From Oxyruncus cristatus (Eukaryota > Chordata > Aves > Passeriformes > Cotingidae): 64,000 nucleotides of DNA. The translations under genes and the position numbers were made by a program. Positions 38,606-53,700 of this stretch are shown here, piece after piece; within the stretch, counting starts at the first letter, position 1, and each line of letters begins with the position of its first letter. The stretch lies in the NCBI GenBank assembly GCA_013399855.1, contig VXAY01002056.1, forward strand, positions 746,856 through 810,855, in the 5' to 3' direction. Below the pieces are notes generated by a model, which did no database searches, had not been told where the DNA came from, and was given only the letters and a program-made list of their open reading frames with translations.

Positions 38606-38724
38606 TTACAGGCTGCCATAGATGCGTTTGATTACATCAGCCTCCTCCTTGTCCAGGATGCCCTTGTCCACATAAGCATCAGCTTGCTGATCAATGAAAT
38701 CTCTCAGCTTTGAAAGATCATAGT
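38606..38724 (-). CDS. SCG3: SCG3 coding exon 12 with stop
   Basis: It encodes [20 protein letters not shown], then [19 protein letters not shown] and TAA at 38,606-38,608. The human protein ends [19 protein letters not shown]. Acceptor ATTTTTCAG. The near-identity makes the C-terminus certain. Confidence 0.98.
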
Positions 38725-41700
38725 CTGAAAAATAAGAATTCATTTGCACAGTGAGTCATTGCCGTTATATTGCTTCACCTAACAAACAATGTCATTGTAA
38801 AGCTTATCCAACAAATGCACTTGATCAAACATAAAGAGAATTCACCCTAAGTGCAGATGGGGAAAACAATAAATAAACCCCAAACCCCTCCACAAAGTCG
38901 TTTTACACATCACGGTGCTTTTAGTATTCAAGAGGAATAATCATCTCTTGCTCTTGATTGATTGCTGTCAAATGCTAAAGAAAGAATATTTTCTGGTCCA
39001 GAGATTTGATGTTGTAGTCTGCAGAGCAAAACCTGTCGTTAGAACCCTATTATTTTCACAGCTGTCACGGAATCAAAAGAAAATTTTAAATGGGCTATTT
39101 CTTATTGAAATGCCAGTAAAATTCCCACTTACTACAAACACTGTAGTGAAAATTCAAGAAACCAACTTCCTGAAAATAGCTCAAAATTATACAATTATTT
39201 ACCTTGATACAGAACACAATATTCTGACTCAAAAATACTGCAGTGAGCAGTCTTTGTGACAGGGTTAGTGTCAGTTTTTGACTGACAAATAGACTCTGCA
39301 ATAGAGTACTGAAAGATCCTTCCTCCTTTTCTAATGGATGAGTGCATCTATACAGCCGAATTCACACCCTGTGTGTTAAATAGACTCTTCCCATGCTGGA
39401 AAACATCACTATTTTCCATGAAAAGAATTCTACTGCAAAGCAGTCTTTCCAATAACATAAACGGTAACCTATTGTGTAGTTGTAACTCTGGCAACAGAGT
39501 CAGTATATTCACACATAAACACAATAAAGTTTCAGTTAGCTACCTAATTTGCTGCATGAAAGGTAAAGCCTCATTTGTTAGAATCTGAAGTTAATTTGGT
39601 AGAATCCAAAGTTAATTTGTTAGAACCCGAAGAACATCAATGTTTTAAGGGTTCATGCTAAGTTAAATGAATTAGTATCTTTCACAAGAACAGATACATT
39701 CTGATTTTTTCAGTATAAGTTACTTATTCCACAGACAGAGCCTCCAGCATGCATTCATACTGATTTTGTAACGTAGTCCAAAATATAACATCATAACATG
39801 GAAGGACCTTCTTTCCAACTGTACATTCTTAACAAAATGGACAATAATGACTTCCTGTCTTCCTAGGGGTCAGTGACCAAAATTGGATACAAATAGAAAG
39901 ACATTAAGAAGCAAATTGATGCCTGCAATCATTTTTACAACAGTATAAGGCAATTTCAAATGAGTAATACAGAAAACTGATATTCAAACTCCCTACTCCT
40001 GCAGAAGTGTCCATTCCATATCTGAGTTAACAGGAATTTTGCCATTCACTGTATTGAGGCCAGGATTTCTTGTCTGGTCTGCTACTGTCATTACTTAAGA
40101 GAATGTAACCTGCTTGTCTCTCCATCCTGTGTGAGTAATAGGGACAAATAGTACCCAGCAATTTCATAAAGAGGTTGCGAGATTCCATTCATGTTGACAG
40201 AATGAGGGTCCCCAGTGAAAGATATCAAGGAATGGAAATGAATGGAAGAGCAAGCACTAAATTAATAAGATATCCACATTATTCACATTAAAATCCCTGA
40301 GCTTATTTTACTTCTATAATACTATTTATAACTCCAAGTCATTATGTGGAAATGTGGATGTTTAATTACTAAACATTCTGTATGGGATTACAACCACTAC
40401 AACATTATCCAATTCTGGCTTGTTATAAATCTCATGGCAATTTAATTTGATTTTTTTTTTCTAGAAATTTATAACCTCTAATTTCTAATACTTATTTACA
40501 ACCTATTGTAATTACATAAATCAGCTTTGGGTTATATTCACCGCAACAGCTGCAGCATTTCATTGAGCTGTGAAACAGCTACAGTAAATGAACTGAGGTC
40601 TTATTTGCATATTCAAATCAAGACATTTGCCATTGCAATTGATTACAGAATTTACTTTCATTCCTAAATGGCTACTGTGAGTCTTATGAAACTATAAACT
40701 ACCTAAGTATTTGGTAAAAGATCCACATGTATTACTTAAATGCCTCATTTCTGTGCTTTGGAGTTGGGGGGAGCTGATTTACACTGGGGAGGAGCTCCTC
40801 TTGAAAAGCATTTCAATCATCAAGGCAGGTCTGGGAGATACGAAGAACAGGCCCACAGACTGAAAATATGCAAACCAAACTTTGGACACAAAAGGCCATC
40901 AGCCCAAAATCCATGCTTTTGACACTTCTCTTTAGATCATCCCAGCCCCTCATGCTTACCAGCCTCCTTAATAGGAAATTGGTATTTTTAAACTGGGGAA
41001 ATGTAAATTAACATTTCCAGGCTTATTAGTCATAGAACGAATAATAATTTCTACTGAAATTCATACAAAGATAAGGATCTACAAACATTTGCCTGAAGAA
41101 AATCTAAACCTTTTCAAGTATATTCAGTGAGTAAACCAATCCATGAGTGGGTGTGCAAAAGACTGGTCATTTTAATACATGAATTACTTTGAGAATTACT
41201 TTTCTGCCAGCTCCCAGGTGGTAGCTGGAAGTGGAGAAATGATTGATGAGCACACCAATACCACCTCATCTTGTACTGAAGGAACACACCGCAATGCATT
41301 CACGGTTAGATAAGCCTACCCTGACTGCACTTCTTTTAACATCATCCCAGGGGACCTGAATTAGCATTTTACAAAAATAAGAAGTATGGAAAGGCACAAT
41401 AAAGATGATGTATCAGAAGAGTAAGAACACTATTTTAATTTTGTCATAACTTACACTCACTTTAAGACTCATTTCCATTGCCAGAGGACAATAAAGATAT
41501 TTTAGTGCGAGTGAAAATCCATCTACACAAAAATGTATATCTTAATGCAGTCACAAGCAAATAAAATGCTATTGATCTGCAGTCACAGCCATTTTCAGGC
41601 TGCAGCAGTGCAGAGGAAAGGTTACTATGAAGAGGAGCGAGGGGCTGCCCAGTCAGTATGTGTGATACAGGGGTGTAATCACACATGGCTGAGATCTAAT

Positions 41701-44700
41701 TACTATAATGAATACACTGCTAAACAGAACCATTTATTAGAATTGGCACGCAAACTCTTGAGCAAATATGTGTGCCTGCTGCTAATTGCCATCACTGCCA
41801 TTGTGAGGAAATGATTTTAGAGATGGACATTTTTTTAAATTGAGCTGGGAGTGCAGGTTTCTGCATAGGCAAATGCCTGTGTTGGGCTGTAGGCATGCAC
41901 TCATCTCTGAAATGTAATTCACACACACTTCAACACACAGAGAGGATGGCTAGATTACCCAGGGCTGATCTCATCTCAGATCACCCTCTGCTCGGTGCAA
42001 AGAAGGATACTTCTCGCCAGGCGCCAGTCATAGCCCAGGGATGGATCCCTTGGCTAGGAGCCTTCACTTCCAGAGAGGGGGATGGCAGAACACACAGCCA
42101 TGGCAGAGAAAAGGGTTAGGAGGCTGGTTTTATGTAAGATCTCGAGGGAAGAACTGGTATGGCTAAATAAAGATCTGTGAAAAATATGCGAGAAATCCTG
42201 CTGCTGTTCTGTTATCTCCTGCCTCCAGTGCTCACACTACCCTGCCTCCGGGGAGGGGTCAATTGGTGGGACAGCTGGTGGGCACACCCCGTGCAGCTGC
42301 TTCAGTCTCTGCTCCCTTCTGCACAGCTTTGCGTGTGAGCTACGAGTCATTCAAGTCCATTCGGGCTGTAATCCAGTGTATTACATTGTGACATAAGTTT
42401 GTATCTGAACTATTCCTGGTTATGAAACAAAGCACATTGCTGTTTATGAAGGCATGCTAGCCAGATGCACTGAGCTTTTCATAACACATCCAGATGTTTA
42501 AAATACATTCCTGTCACATATAAAATCATAATTAAAAAGTATGTTGAAATAGGACATGAAGCACTAGACAAACCTGCCACACTGGCAGACCACCAGGTCT
42601 CTGTGTTTTGTGGCCAGCAGCCATTCGAGCCAGCTTACAATAATCTGCCTTAGTTTACTATTTTCATTCATTGATTTAGCTTTGACATGACCTGTATTAT
42701 TTAACTTTAACACACTATCCCCATAGACAAGCACAGTTTCACATCACTATTATTTAACTTATAACACAATGCTAAGTCATACATCACAATATAAATTACG
42801 TGCTTTGTAATGGATATGGTGCCCACCCCAGTGCCAAGGCCTTTCACTTCATACCTTCCTTGTTACCTTGTTTATTGTGTTTTTTCAGCCATTCTATGTT
42901 CTTCCTGATTGCTTCCAAATATGCCTCAGATTTCCCTGGAGAAAAGGATGAGAGAGAATTCAGGCACTGAAATCAATGATTGATGCAGCTTGCTTAACTG
43001 GGTGAAGGTGGTCACAGCAAGGGCAGATTAAAACTATTCTTAGTTTCTGTTTGAAAGCTGAGTCCTGTCAAACTTAGTCAGGCAAAATTCCCATGGATGG
43101 CTACAAGGTTTTGTCTGTGCAAGATTAGTCATACACAAACTTAGGATTGTGGCTTTTTTTGATCTTTATACACAGCTTTTGGTGGTATCCACACAAACTG
43201 CCTATGTGGATTAAAGGCAGCCTGTAGCTTTTTGATCATCATAATTGTTCGGCAAAGATGAAGCTGTTGAGATAGCAAGGAATTAATTAAGACTGAGAGC
43301 TTTGAGTACCAAAACTCCTCCTTACAGTAGTGCTAACAGCACATGGCAAACCTGAGACTCTGGTATTTTGAAAGACAAGTGGAAATATAGCTACTCCAGT
43401 TACTGAGAAAAAGGATGTATTAACATTACCATGATAACTCCTTGTTATAGCTGAAATTTTAAAGTGATGGCTATTTTTGGACCAGAAAGCACACAGGACA
43501 GAATTAGTTCAAGGATTACCTAATAAGGCCCCTAAGGAAATATTCCAGCTAATGGATTCTGAATTCTTAACTTGACTGGAGCTTTATTGATGTAATGTTC
43601 TTATATTTATCAGGAATAAAAGCCTTATGTGATTAGCATGTAGAAGATTACTAGTGCCAACTATGCATGTCTGCTCCCATTAGTAAGTGGATACAGTAAG
43701 ATAGATCATACTTTTTGAGCTGGGAGTGCAGTAACTTTATAGTAAGTTACTCTGTGAAAAAACAAAGGGCATTGCATGATGGCACAAAGAACTAAATGCT
43801 TATCCAAAGAAGATTTCCAAAAAGCTACTGGGCTGAAGGTAAAGGAGAATAACCTGAACCAAACTGGAAAAACAAATCTTCAACAGACAAGCAAAATGTG
43901 TTATTTATCACTTCCCACGGGTATTGACACAACCTTTCTTTCCTATGAAATCAGACTCCCATCTTGAGAAATTTTCCCCTTCTATGCTCAAATAAGTGAC
44001 CTGCTGGAAAAAATGCCACCTTCCATCTGTGAGTGGCTGCACTGCCCACAGGACTGCCCCAGGTGCCAACGCACTACAGTCTACTGCAGCCTTGATTTCT
44101 GCAATTCATGGCTGAGTAGGCTGCAGTGGACACATAGGCATTCAAAAAAGTGCAAGTGTTAAACAGCACTGGTGCAAAATAGATTATAAGCAATAATATA
44201 ACTGACCAGAAAACATAGATGCTTCTGCTGGATCCTTAGCAATAAGATCTCACTGAAAGGTTTCTGCACTAACAAACATTCTCCTTCAAAAATTTAGCGC
44301 AATAAGGAGGCACAATGTCCTCTGCAGATTTGTTTTGAGACATAGTAGCTGATTTGCACCCAGGCGACTTCAGCACAGTCTAATTTAGCATGTGGCATTA
44401 TGTGTCGTGCTGAGGCAACTGGCATAATATCAGTACTACTGTGCTACGTTTGCTTTGGGAGACACTAACTTACAGTAATAGGTATCAAAGTTATGTAAAG
44501 CAGGTTAACTGCTGATAACCCTTAACCTCAGGCAGTGAGCAATGCAAATTCTGTCACTGCAGAACTTTCCAGTAGCTTCCAGTACCAGTACCAGTAAACT
44601 AACAAGTACCAGCTTGTTCTAACACAATCTATAGAAATCAATGGGCCCACTCAGATTATTGAATATCGTGATCATTTGGTTTCACTGAAAAGCCACAGAT

Positions 44701-47700
44701 GCAAAGAAGCAAAATCTCTCTGCACTACTGTGTCAATCTGCACTTCATATTGTTCTCACGAGGGGCTATGAATTCTGTGAAAGATTATGGTCTTGCTCAG
44801 CAAGGGATAGAGTGTCCTATGTCTAAAACTGGGCAAATAAGTACACTTCTGAATCAAGCTGCTGTGTGCTGACTCCCAGTGACTATAAACTGAAGGAAAC
44901 ACAAAGGAAAAACAATACCAGAGATAGGAAAAGAGTCCGATCACTTGGAGCAGACATAGCAGGAAAAGCAATGGCTATTCCATACCTCCAGACTCTTCAC
45001 TGTTTCCTGCTGCACTTTGTCCTTCATTTTTTGTAGAATCCTTTGAAACTTCGTATTCCTTTTCCATTTTAGCTGCTTCCTCCTTTGTACTGTCTGCTTC
45101 TTCACTACTCTTGTCTAAAGAAATGACAAGAGCAAACAACTTTGTATCAAATGTACCAAAAGCATTTCTCAACCACATCAACACAATCTTTGGCAAGTAA
45201 AACATTTTGACTGCTGACTGAGGAAGAGCCTCATTGGAGTCTGTCTCAAAGTGGTTTCTAAAGGTCATCTCTACTCCAGACCTCTGGAAATAGCAATGTC
45301 TGTTTCTGCTCTCACAAACAGTAGCCGAATGCATGTGACTACGATGCAATAATACATAGTTCATAAAGGCACATTTCTTTGTGCAGAGAAAGATTATATG
45401 AAATTTGCATTCACTAGGTCCGAAGTTGACAAATAATATTTTTTTCATTATTATGAAAAGCTTTTGTATATGTGTAATGTATGGACTCCACTGAAGAAAA
45501 AGACAGTGAATATACTTCTCAAAGTCTGGACAAGTAAGTGAAAATTACTCTCTTGTTGTGTGTTTAGACAACCAAGCTCGGCTACAGTCCTTAAGGGATT
45601 GTAGCTTTAACCAGAGTCAGCAATTAGCTTACTTTCAACAGAATAGGTTAAAAAAATGTGTTATTCCAGGAGAGAAAATTGTAGAATAGGTACCTGCTGT
45701 TAGTTTTGTTCTGGTTTTAGTGGAAGGGTTCTCAAGCTTCTTCTTTGTCTGCTCAGCTATCATTGTATCTAAGTTTTCTAGACAGCAAGGCAAAACAAAC
45801 CCCAGTTATTCTTCAGTGGATAAGATGCAGAGTCTATACTATATTCTCCCCAGCACCAGTCAGAGTGGTAAGCAGAAACCTAAAAGAACAGCCTTCACCC
45901 TTGCCTCTGAAGGATTAATGCAGAGCCCACAATAAAAGAACAAACAGATAGCTATATGGAATATTGATCAATGTTACTTAAAAAAAGTAATAACTGAATC
46001 ATGACAATAGGTGCACCAAATAGAGCAATATGCATGAAGACAGTAGAAGTGTGCATATATATTCTGTATTTCAGTCACGTAAGTCACAAACTACAGATTA
46101 CTATCTCTAGCAATTTATTCCAATGAAAGCAATGAAAGGCTCTAATTAACTTCACAAAGAATACAAGACTATGACATATGTGCTTCATCCTGGTGGGAAA
46201 ACTATCCCAAACCACTTATATGTCTGGATTTTATATGGTTTCACTGGAAAAGAAATCTAATAAACGCTTAAAATCATACTTAGATGAAATAAATATGTAA
46301 ATTGAGGGAATTAAAACAAATATTTTCCAAAGTTGCTGAAGTGAAGCATTTACCTGAAAACCCACTAGACAGTTGTAGCCATGTATCCAGCTCTAGAAGA
46401 TCAGAAAATGTATTTCTATGAAAATTTCAGGGCTGAACTCATCTAATTTGAAAGTAAAAGCATCTCTTCATAAAGATGGATGTTTCAGATATAAACATTG
46501 TATGCTTATGTGGGAAAAAAACTCCTTTTGATACCACAGTAGATATTCAAAATACAGATCATCATAGAATCTGCCATATTTCCTCATATTATGGACATGG
46601 TGTAGAATTTTCCTTCCTTTTCTCAGCTTTTTAAAGCTTCAGTTAAACATGGATTCAAAATTTGCTGCATTTTGGCTAGTCGGTGGGTTTTTTTGATAGA
46701 CTTGGGTTTGAAATATCAAAATTCCTTTTATATGAACAGCTAAAATATTCAGTATGGCATGTGGGAACTGTGACAGAATAGACATAATAGGGCATTAAAA
46801 GAGACATTTTAGATCATATTTTCTGCGTAAGGCCAACCTTTTATCCATCAGCCGGGAGGATCCTTTTTCCTCTGAAAGATACACAGCACTGATACCTAAA
46901 AACTAGTTTTTTAGCAAGCATATTTCTCTTCATGGTAGACCAGCATAAGCAATTGTGCCTGACATCTGATGAGAAATCACATAGTCCTGTCTGCTTGAGT
47001 CCTCTATATTATGTTATTTACATAAAATTAAAATGGAAGCAGTATTTGCTGGCACCCTGCCTGATTGCACCCTCTCAATTCTACATCACATGATGGTTTT
47101 TTTTGTGACAACTATTTTCGTTTTGGTACATATCCTTTTAATGTGATTCCTGACCTTGCCATATGCCCTAAACAAAACAGGTCCGGGCTGTGTTAAAAGC
47201 TGGATCAGACATACTGATGAATAAAAAACCAGTTAGAATTATAGTGGTAGTATTGATGCCTCACTAATCAGTTGATCCAAAGCTTATTGAAAGGACCATA
47301 AACATTCCTTTCAGCTGAGCTTAAGATTCTATTTTTTATCCTGAATCAGTACCATACTAGTATTTCAACAGGAATATAAGGATTTCTCTGTTGCAAGAGG
47401 CACAGTTTTCAGGATAAGATTATACAGTTAAGAACTTAAAAACCCTTTGTAAACTCAACTGAATAGATTATTCTTCTTCACCAATTCATGTAAAAGCAAA
47501 AATGTCACTGAGTGTAGAGTTTAATCTGGCAAAATCTATTAAATTAGGCTTAATTTTAAGTCTAAATATAGTATTTTAAAAGAAATAGGAGTATTTAAAA
47601 GTTTAAAATGTCGCACATACATAAGTGCATTGATTCATAAGTGCCTTTCATATTCTTTCTTTAAAGTGCCTGCATTTAGGCAGTGCTGCAGTCAGTTTCT

Positions 47701-50700
47701 GTTAGCAGAAAACAGAAAAACTTCACCACAAGATAGATTTATAACCTGCTTTGACATCTTTAGATTTCAATGTCTGCATACTGATACTTCCAAATTTTTT
47801 TCTTACGTTGATAAATTGTTTAAAGTTGTACACATATCCACATACAGCATGTGCTACTGAAGGCAATAGGATTTATACTGCTCCATTATTTAGTCACTTC
47901 TATAAATAACATCAGGAGTTCTGCAGTTTCTCTGAGTCTTTTATCTGGCTCACAATTTTATTTGAGTTCACTGTGACTCCTTTGTCAGTGCAGTATTCCT
48001 TCCCAGCCATGGGCAGACATGAAGTGTAATAAGGCAGCGTTGACCACTAATGATCTGAGCTTTGCCACTAACGCCAGACTGAACATGGTAACAACTGTGT
48101 TCCATTTTCAAAGCTTTATTTTTGCCAGTAAGGATATGGACCAGTTGACATGACAGGCCTTTTAACAAGGACTACACTTCGCAGGAGAAATGGAGAAGCT
48201 GCCTTGCTGGCTGGGTGGCACATCAACATGGATCTGAAGATTTGTAAGCAGCCAGTGACAGAGAGGACTTAACTCTGTGGGCCTGTCCATGTTTGTGGGG
48301 ATTGTTTGGTACCTACATAAATATCCTAGGGAGGATATTACCAGAGAATCCCAGTTCTTCCTGAACAGGATTTATTGCCCTTTCCCCCACTTCAGAATTA
48401 ATGCTTTAACAGCTGGTATTGTTTCAAAACATGTTTGTACTTGTCATGTGTGGCTAGGCCAGGGCTGAACGATGTTTGCTCTGAGATACACTGATGGAGT
48501 GAGTCATCTCCTCAACTGAGATGTGCCTGGCCAGCAGCTAAGCAACTGCATGTCGTGTTCGGAGTTCTAACAAGAATTGATTACTTCTCCGGTGTCGTTT
48601 CCCTAGCAATGTCATTTGCACAGAGGAAGAGTTTAGAAAGGTACTGACCTTTCCACAGAGATGGCCACTTATTTGAAATGGCACTAATTAAAACAACAGA
48701 ACAATAACCACTGAGCTAATGGAAGTGACCTACCTTGGTAAATAGGTCACTGCTCTGGCGGCCGCTTTCCCGGAGCAGGATAATCTCGTCACTGGAACCA
48801 GACACCCGGAGTCAGGAGATCTGGTTTGTGCCTTGCCTCACTTTCTAACTCGCTCTTTGATCTGGGATGACCCTCTAAAGCACTCAGGCTGCAGGAGGGC
48901 TCCTATTTTGAGTAGGCATTCTGAGGCATTCTAGGCCCTGTCTCTACACACTGATAGATCCTCTTAATTGCATCTGAAACCGCAAATTCCCAGCACTTCT
49001 GAAATTCTGAAGTCCTTCAAGACACATATCTGAAAATCTGAACTGCATAAAAGCAGAATGTTTATCTCTGGGAGAATGCACTGTGGCAATACCTTCTAAA
49101 TCCTTGGGAAAAGATACTACATGAAAAAATATTACAATTTAAATTACTTTGTTCTTATTAGAGGGGCAGAAACTAACATAACTGTTTGAGTATTTAATGG
49201 AATTGGTAATGGAAGCCTGAAATGGACCCTTCTCTATTGATAGATTCATGGTGTTTTCCAGACTCTTGTGAATTTTCCTGCAAAGGTTTTTTTCTTCTGC
49301 ATAATTGTAGTGTCTTGTACCCGGGAGGCAGTTCCACATTCTATCCTCATCAAATTGACCAAAGCTGAGATTTTATGTCATTAAACTTCCACAGAAAGGC
49401 CTGCTTTGCTGTTCTGTTTCCATACAGCATAAAAAGACTGTTTACGAATGCAGAAAAGGGATCATCAAGGTACCTGAGATCAATCTTTACAATAGCTAAA
49501 AAATTAGTTTACTTAATGAGTTCATACACTACAACTGCTTCAGCTGCAAAGCCTTGTGCTGATGACTGCTTGTGTGAGAAGCACATACTGCAGGCATTAA
49601 AAAAGCAGTTCTCCAGGGCTCTTCTGTCTCCTGCAGTAGAGGATCCTGAAGAGTTTGCAAGGCCTTTTTCCATCTGTGAAAAATGTCAGAACAACACAGC
49701 ATTTGCCTGTGACTATTCTGTGGGAAGAGTGTATCTGATTAGTTCCTTGGACAAATCTGCCTTTTACTTTACATGAGTGCAGGTCCAAGAACTGTCAAGA
49801 TCCACTGGATTTTCAACAGCGTAGCCAAAAGCAGAGTTGGACTTTTAGTCAGCTCATATACATATCATGCATATGTCCCATAAACTGCTAAAACTGTGAT
49901 GAACAGGAGAAATCCCTCCAGTGTGGAAACACAGATGGGTCTGAGCCTTGCAAACCTCCTGCTCCTCTCTAACTCACTGGCTTACATGCCAAGATATGGC
50001 ATTTCCTTTCTGAATCTTCCTGTTTGACTGATTTGTTGTGATGGTGTGTCAGAAATCTAATGCTGCCATGAGGAACGACATGTCAGGTGACAAACTCCAG
50101 GTCATGGCATTACTTGTAAATGGATTACAGGCAGGATGGTCAGAGTGACTTGAAATTAAAACAGCAGCAGTATCACTTGGCAATCAGGTTAAAAGCTACT
50201 CCAAAAGCAAAACATAATTAAATAGATGTGTTTTGAGGTAAAGAAAGCTCTGACCAAGTCTCCTTTATTATCCTTATTAAATTCCCTACCTCATGGACTA
50301 TTTCTCAGATTTCTTCTTTCAATATTCTACAGGCGTTTCCTTTGTATTATGCCAGGTCTCCTAGAGCTGTGTGGTGCAGTTCTTTCCTAATCCTTCCCCG
50401 TCCTGAAGCTGCTACATGGCCTGTGCACATATTTTACATGTTTTGATTGCATGCCCTTTATAGCATGATGGTTTGGGACTGAAGCAGCACAGAGCCGCCT
50501 CTCCTGCAGGAGTGGGATGTAGCTCAGTTTTGAAAGTTCGGTGACACCCTCTTTACCCTGCACCCACATAATCATCTCAAATCAGAACTTATGGGCTCAG
50601 TGCTCAGCTGTCAACAGAGCCACACTGAATTTAGAAAGTAGGGGATTTTATGCAGCTATTAAATACAGTGCAAAAAAAAAATACAAGCATTGCCCTCCTT

Positions 50701-53700
50701 TAGAAACACAAACCACCTGGTAGGATGCAAAACCTAGATTTTCAGGAACTAAGCAATGCACCTGTCAAAATAGACACTACGAGAAGATGGAGATTTCTTA
50801 CTAAGTATCCAGTCTGGAAAGCACATAGGAGGCAGTGAAGGGAAATGGAAGAAGAGGCAGTTTGTTTGCAAGAAATAGCTGCAAATTTAAAGGGTAGACA
50901 GTGATAAGCAAAGGAATGAACTGTAATATATTTGTTTGGTTTCTTGAACACATGATTTGATAGTCATGTAATGTGGTGGGAAAAACAATTAGTGATACTA
51001 AAACTACTGTCTCTCTCCCAAAACACATCTGAGAAGATTTAGAGCCTATGGATTCTGAAAAAACTACCCTCTCACACATATTGTCACCCTCAGGTGATGC
51101 CCAGTTTACTGCAGTGTGTAGTGTTCTGCTTCTTAAGACTTGTGAGATCAGCTACCATAGCTACCCATTTGTTTTTCTATGCAGTGAGAGTCTTAATGCG
51201 GGAAAATAGGAGTTAAGATCTAAGTAGTCAGGGGAAAACCCCCACATTCACATGTTTGTGCAAATGCAAAAGTAGCATGGGACAGACATGGATGAGGCTA
51301 CGGAAAAAAAAGCTCAAACTGCAGTGGGGGTCTGCAGCCAACGAAATTCCTAGATTAGTCTTGCCTGTCTTTGCACATTCTCTGTCCCCATATCGTTTTA
51401 TCTTACCTCCATGCAAATTCATCTTGGGTTTAACTATTCACATATACTTTCTATTATCACTGCTGCTCCTCAGTATTCAGCTCACTCTCACCATCTGAGG
51501 TGCCCCTGATTTGTGCTTTTCAGATATAGGGCAGTGTACTGGCATCTGTGTGACCTTAGTTCATCAGATACAAAATAAATAGCAGAGAAAAGAGAGCTGT
51601 CTGAAACTGAGTAACTCCCACTAGCAGCTGTATGCATCACTCATGTAATAAAGTAATACTGGGCAAGGAAAATCACCGAGGGAAATGCAGACAGGGAAAA
51701 TTTTGTTAAATATTTTAATGCTTATGAAGAAAACCTACAGTAGCAAGAAAGAGCCCTCTGAAAAAAAACAATTCTAAGAAAGAAACAGAAGGTGTTATGC
51801 ATGAAAGGTTCCCTGCATGAAGTACTGTCAGAGCCTTTCATCGCCCAAGTCAAAATGAAGGGGAGAACGAAAGGTCCACATGACAGTGCTCATATGCCAC
51901 TTGTAGCCTCTGGCACTGCTTTAGCCACACCTTCCCTCAGCCCTTCAAAATCCCAGTCTGTATCAGCAAGCAGCAGCTTATGGTCACAGTGAGGAGGGGA
52001 AAGATGATGCCAGTCTGGGCTGTGACCTGCTCTCTGCCTCACACTCCTGGCTCTGTGCCTGTTCTTGGCTGCCCAAACAAACAGCAGGATCAGACCTTTG
52101 GCCTGCAGCATCTGTGCTGATGAGAACTTCAGGCATTATCACATTATTCAAACGAGTTTTCCTCTCCCAAGGAAAGGCCAGATTGTGTCTACTATGCAGA
52201 CCTGTAATGGGGAAATTGCAGAGCTTTGCTTTCACCACAAGTGGAGCTGTGGAGGACACCACAGCTTGCTCACAAGGGGAAGAACAGCTATTTCATATTC
52301 CTTAGCACAGAGAGGCAGAGACATTTTAAAATCAACATAGGAGACTTCTTGCCTCTTCTGTTTCACCTGACTCTTTTCATGCAGCTTCAGTCTGCCTAAA
52401 AGAGAGTATTATAGTAAAACAATATCCCAAAAGTTCTTTAGAAAAGGGCCAAAGTGATGTGTTCATACACCTCAGCCAGAGTTCACCAATCCATCTCCCT
52501 GTTCCTAGTGTCTCCTGCAGTTTGCTGTTCTTCCCTGTTGTCCACGAAGAATAAATGATATGGAGGTGGAGAAGGTAAACAAAGACATCTGTTCATGCTC
52601 ATTTCTAACCAACACAATCTCCTACTCGGTCACGGGGGACAGTGTGGATTCTGACAGTGAGTCAGAGCCAAAGGGAGGAGGTGTGAGAAGTGCCTTTGGT
52701 TTGGTCTATGGAGGAAGGCAGCTGTGACTCAAACACTGCACACTGATCAGCTGGAGCCATTTCTCTGTTTCCCTCCTAAATAAAGGGGGATTTGCTCCCC
52801 AACCAGTCTGCCTTGGGCTGTGTCTGATACACTGTGGCTCCAGGAACCTGAATGCTTTACTGCAAGGAGGTGAAAAGTGCGACGCTCTTCAGAGAGGGCA
52901 AGGCTACAGAGTTCTTGAACTTAATTTTCTTCCCAGTCCTTTGTCCCTTTCTTTTCTCCAGTTGCGGAAGATACAGAAGCCCTGATTTAGAAACTGAAAA
53001 CAAAATGACCAACCTCAATCATGTGATAAAATATGCATTATATGCAGTATCATGGGAAAGTTTTCTATGGTATCTGTGAGACAGAGAAGTACTGATGGCA
53101 AAAGTTTGTGCTACATGTACTAGTCAATAAAGGAGAACTCCACACAAGAATATAATGTGCATGTAGCTAATCTGCATAACTAGGGTAATAGTTCATTGGA
53201 TAACAGAACTTTCATTTGGTTGGGTTGGTAGTGGGTAAATTTGCTACTAATCCACTCTTGTAAGCAGAGCACAGCAGGAGAATATAATTAATGTACTGTG
53301 TAAAAAGAATTCATATATACACACTGGTGCCTCTTAAGAATTTATCTATCATCTCTGGAAGCTCTATTTTTGTTATGGTCCACAAGCCTCTAATGACAAG
53401 TATTTCCTAGAATGATTCTAAAAATCTTATTAGTGGAGATGATTTTCAAACGTATCCGAACAAACTGGCAGAAAGCATTTGTTCCTGTTTCTAAGCTGAC
53501 AACAATGTTATCAAAATAAATGCATTAAAAAACTATGGTTTACTTTACATAATTACTAAAAATAGAGCTTTTACCAGGATGGTAGTGGACTGATATGCTG
53601 TCATTTTAAAACTAGCTATATAGCCTGGCATACATAGGAAAAGTCACTCGTCACACAAAAAATTCCTCTTCTTTGTGTGTGGATGAAGCTTCTCCTTAAT

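Noticed and set aside
45720..45935. + strand frame of 71 codons
   Set aside because: It is antisense to SCG3 exon 9 and its flanking introns and has no coding character of its own.
49375..49776. 133-codon + strand frame in SCG3 intron 8
   Set aside because: No family resemblance, and an overlapping opposite-strand frame is also open. Probably chance.
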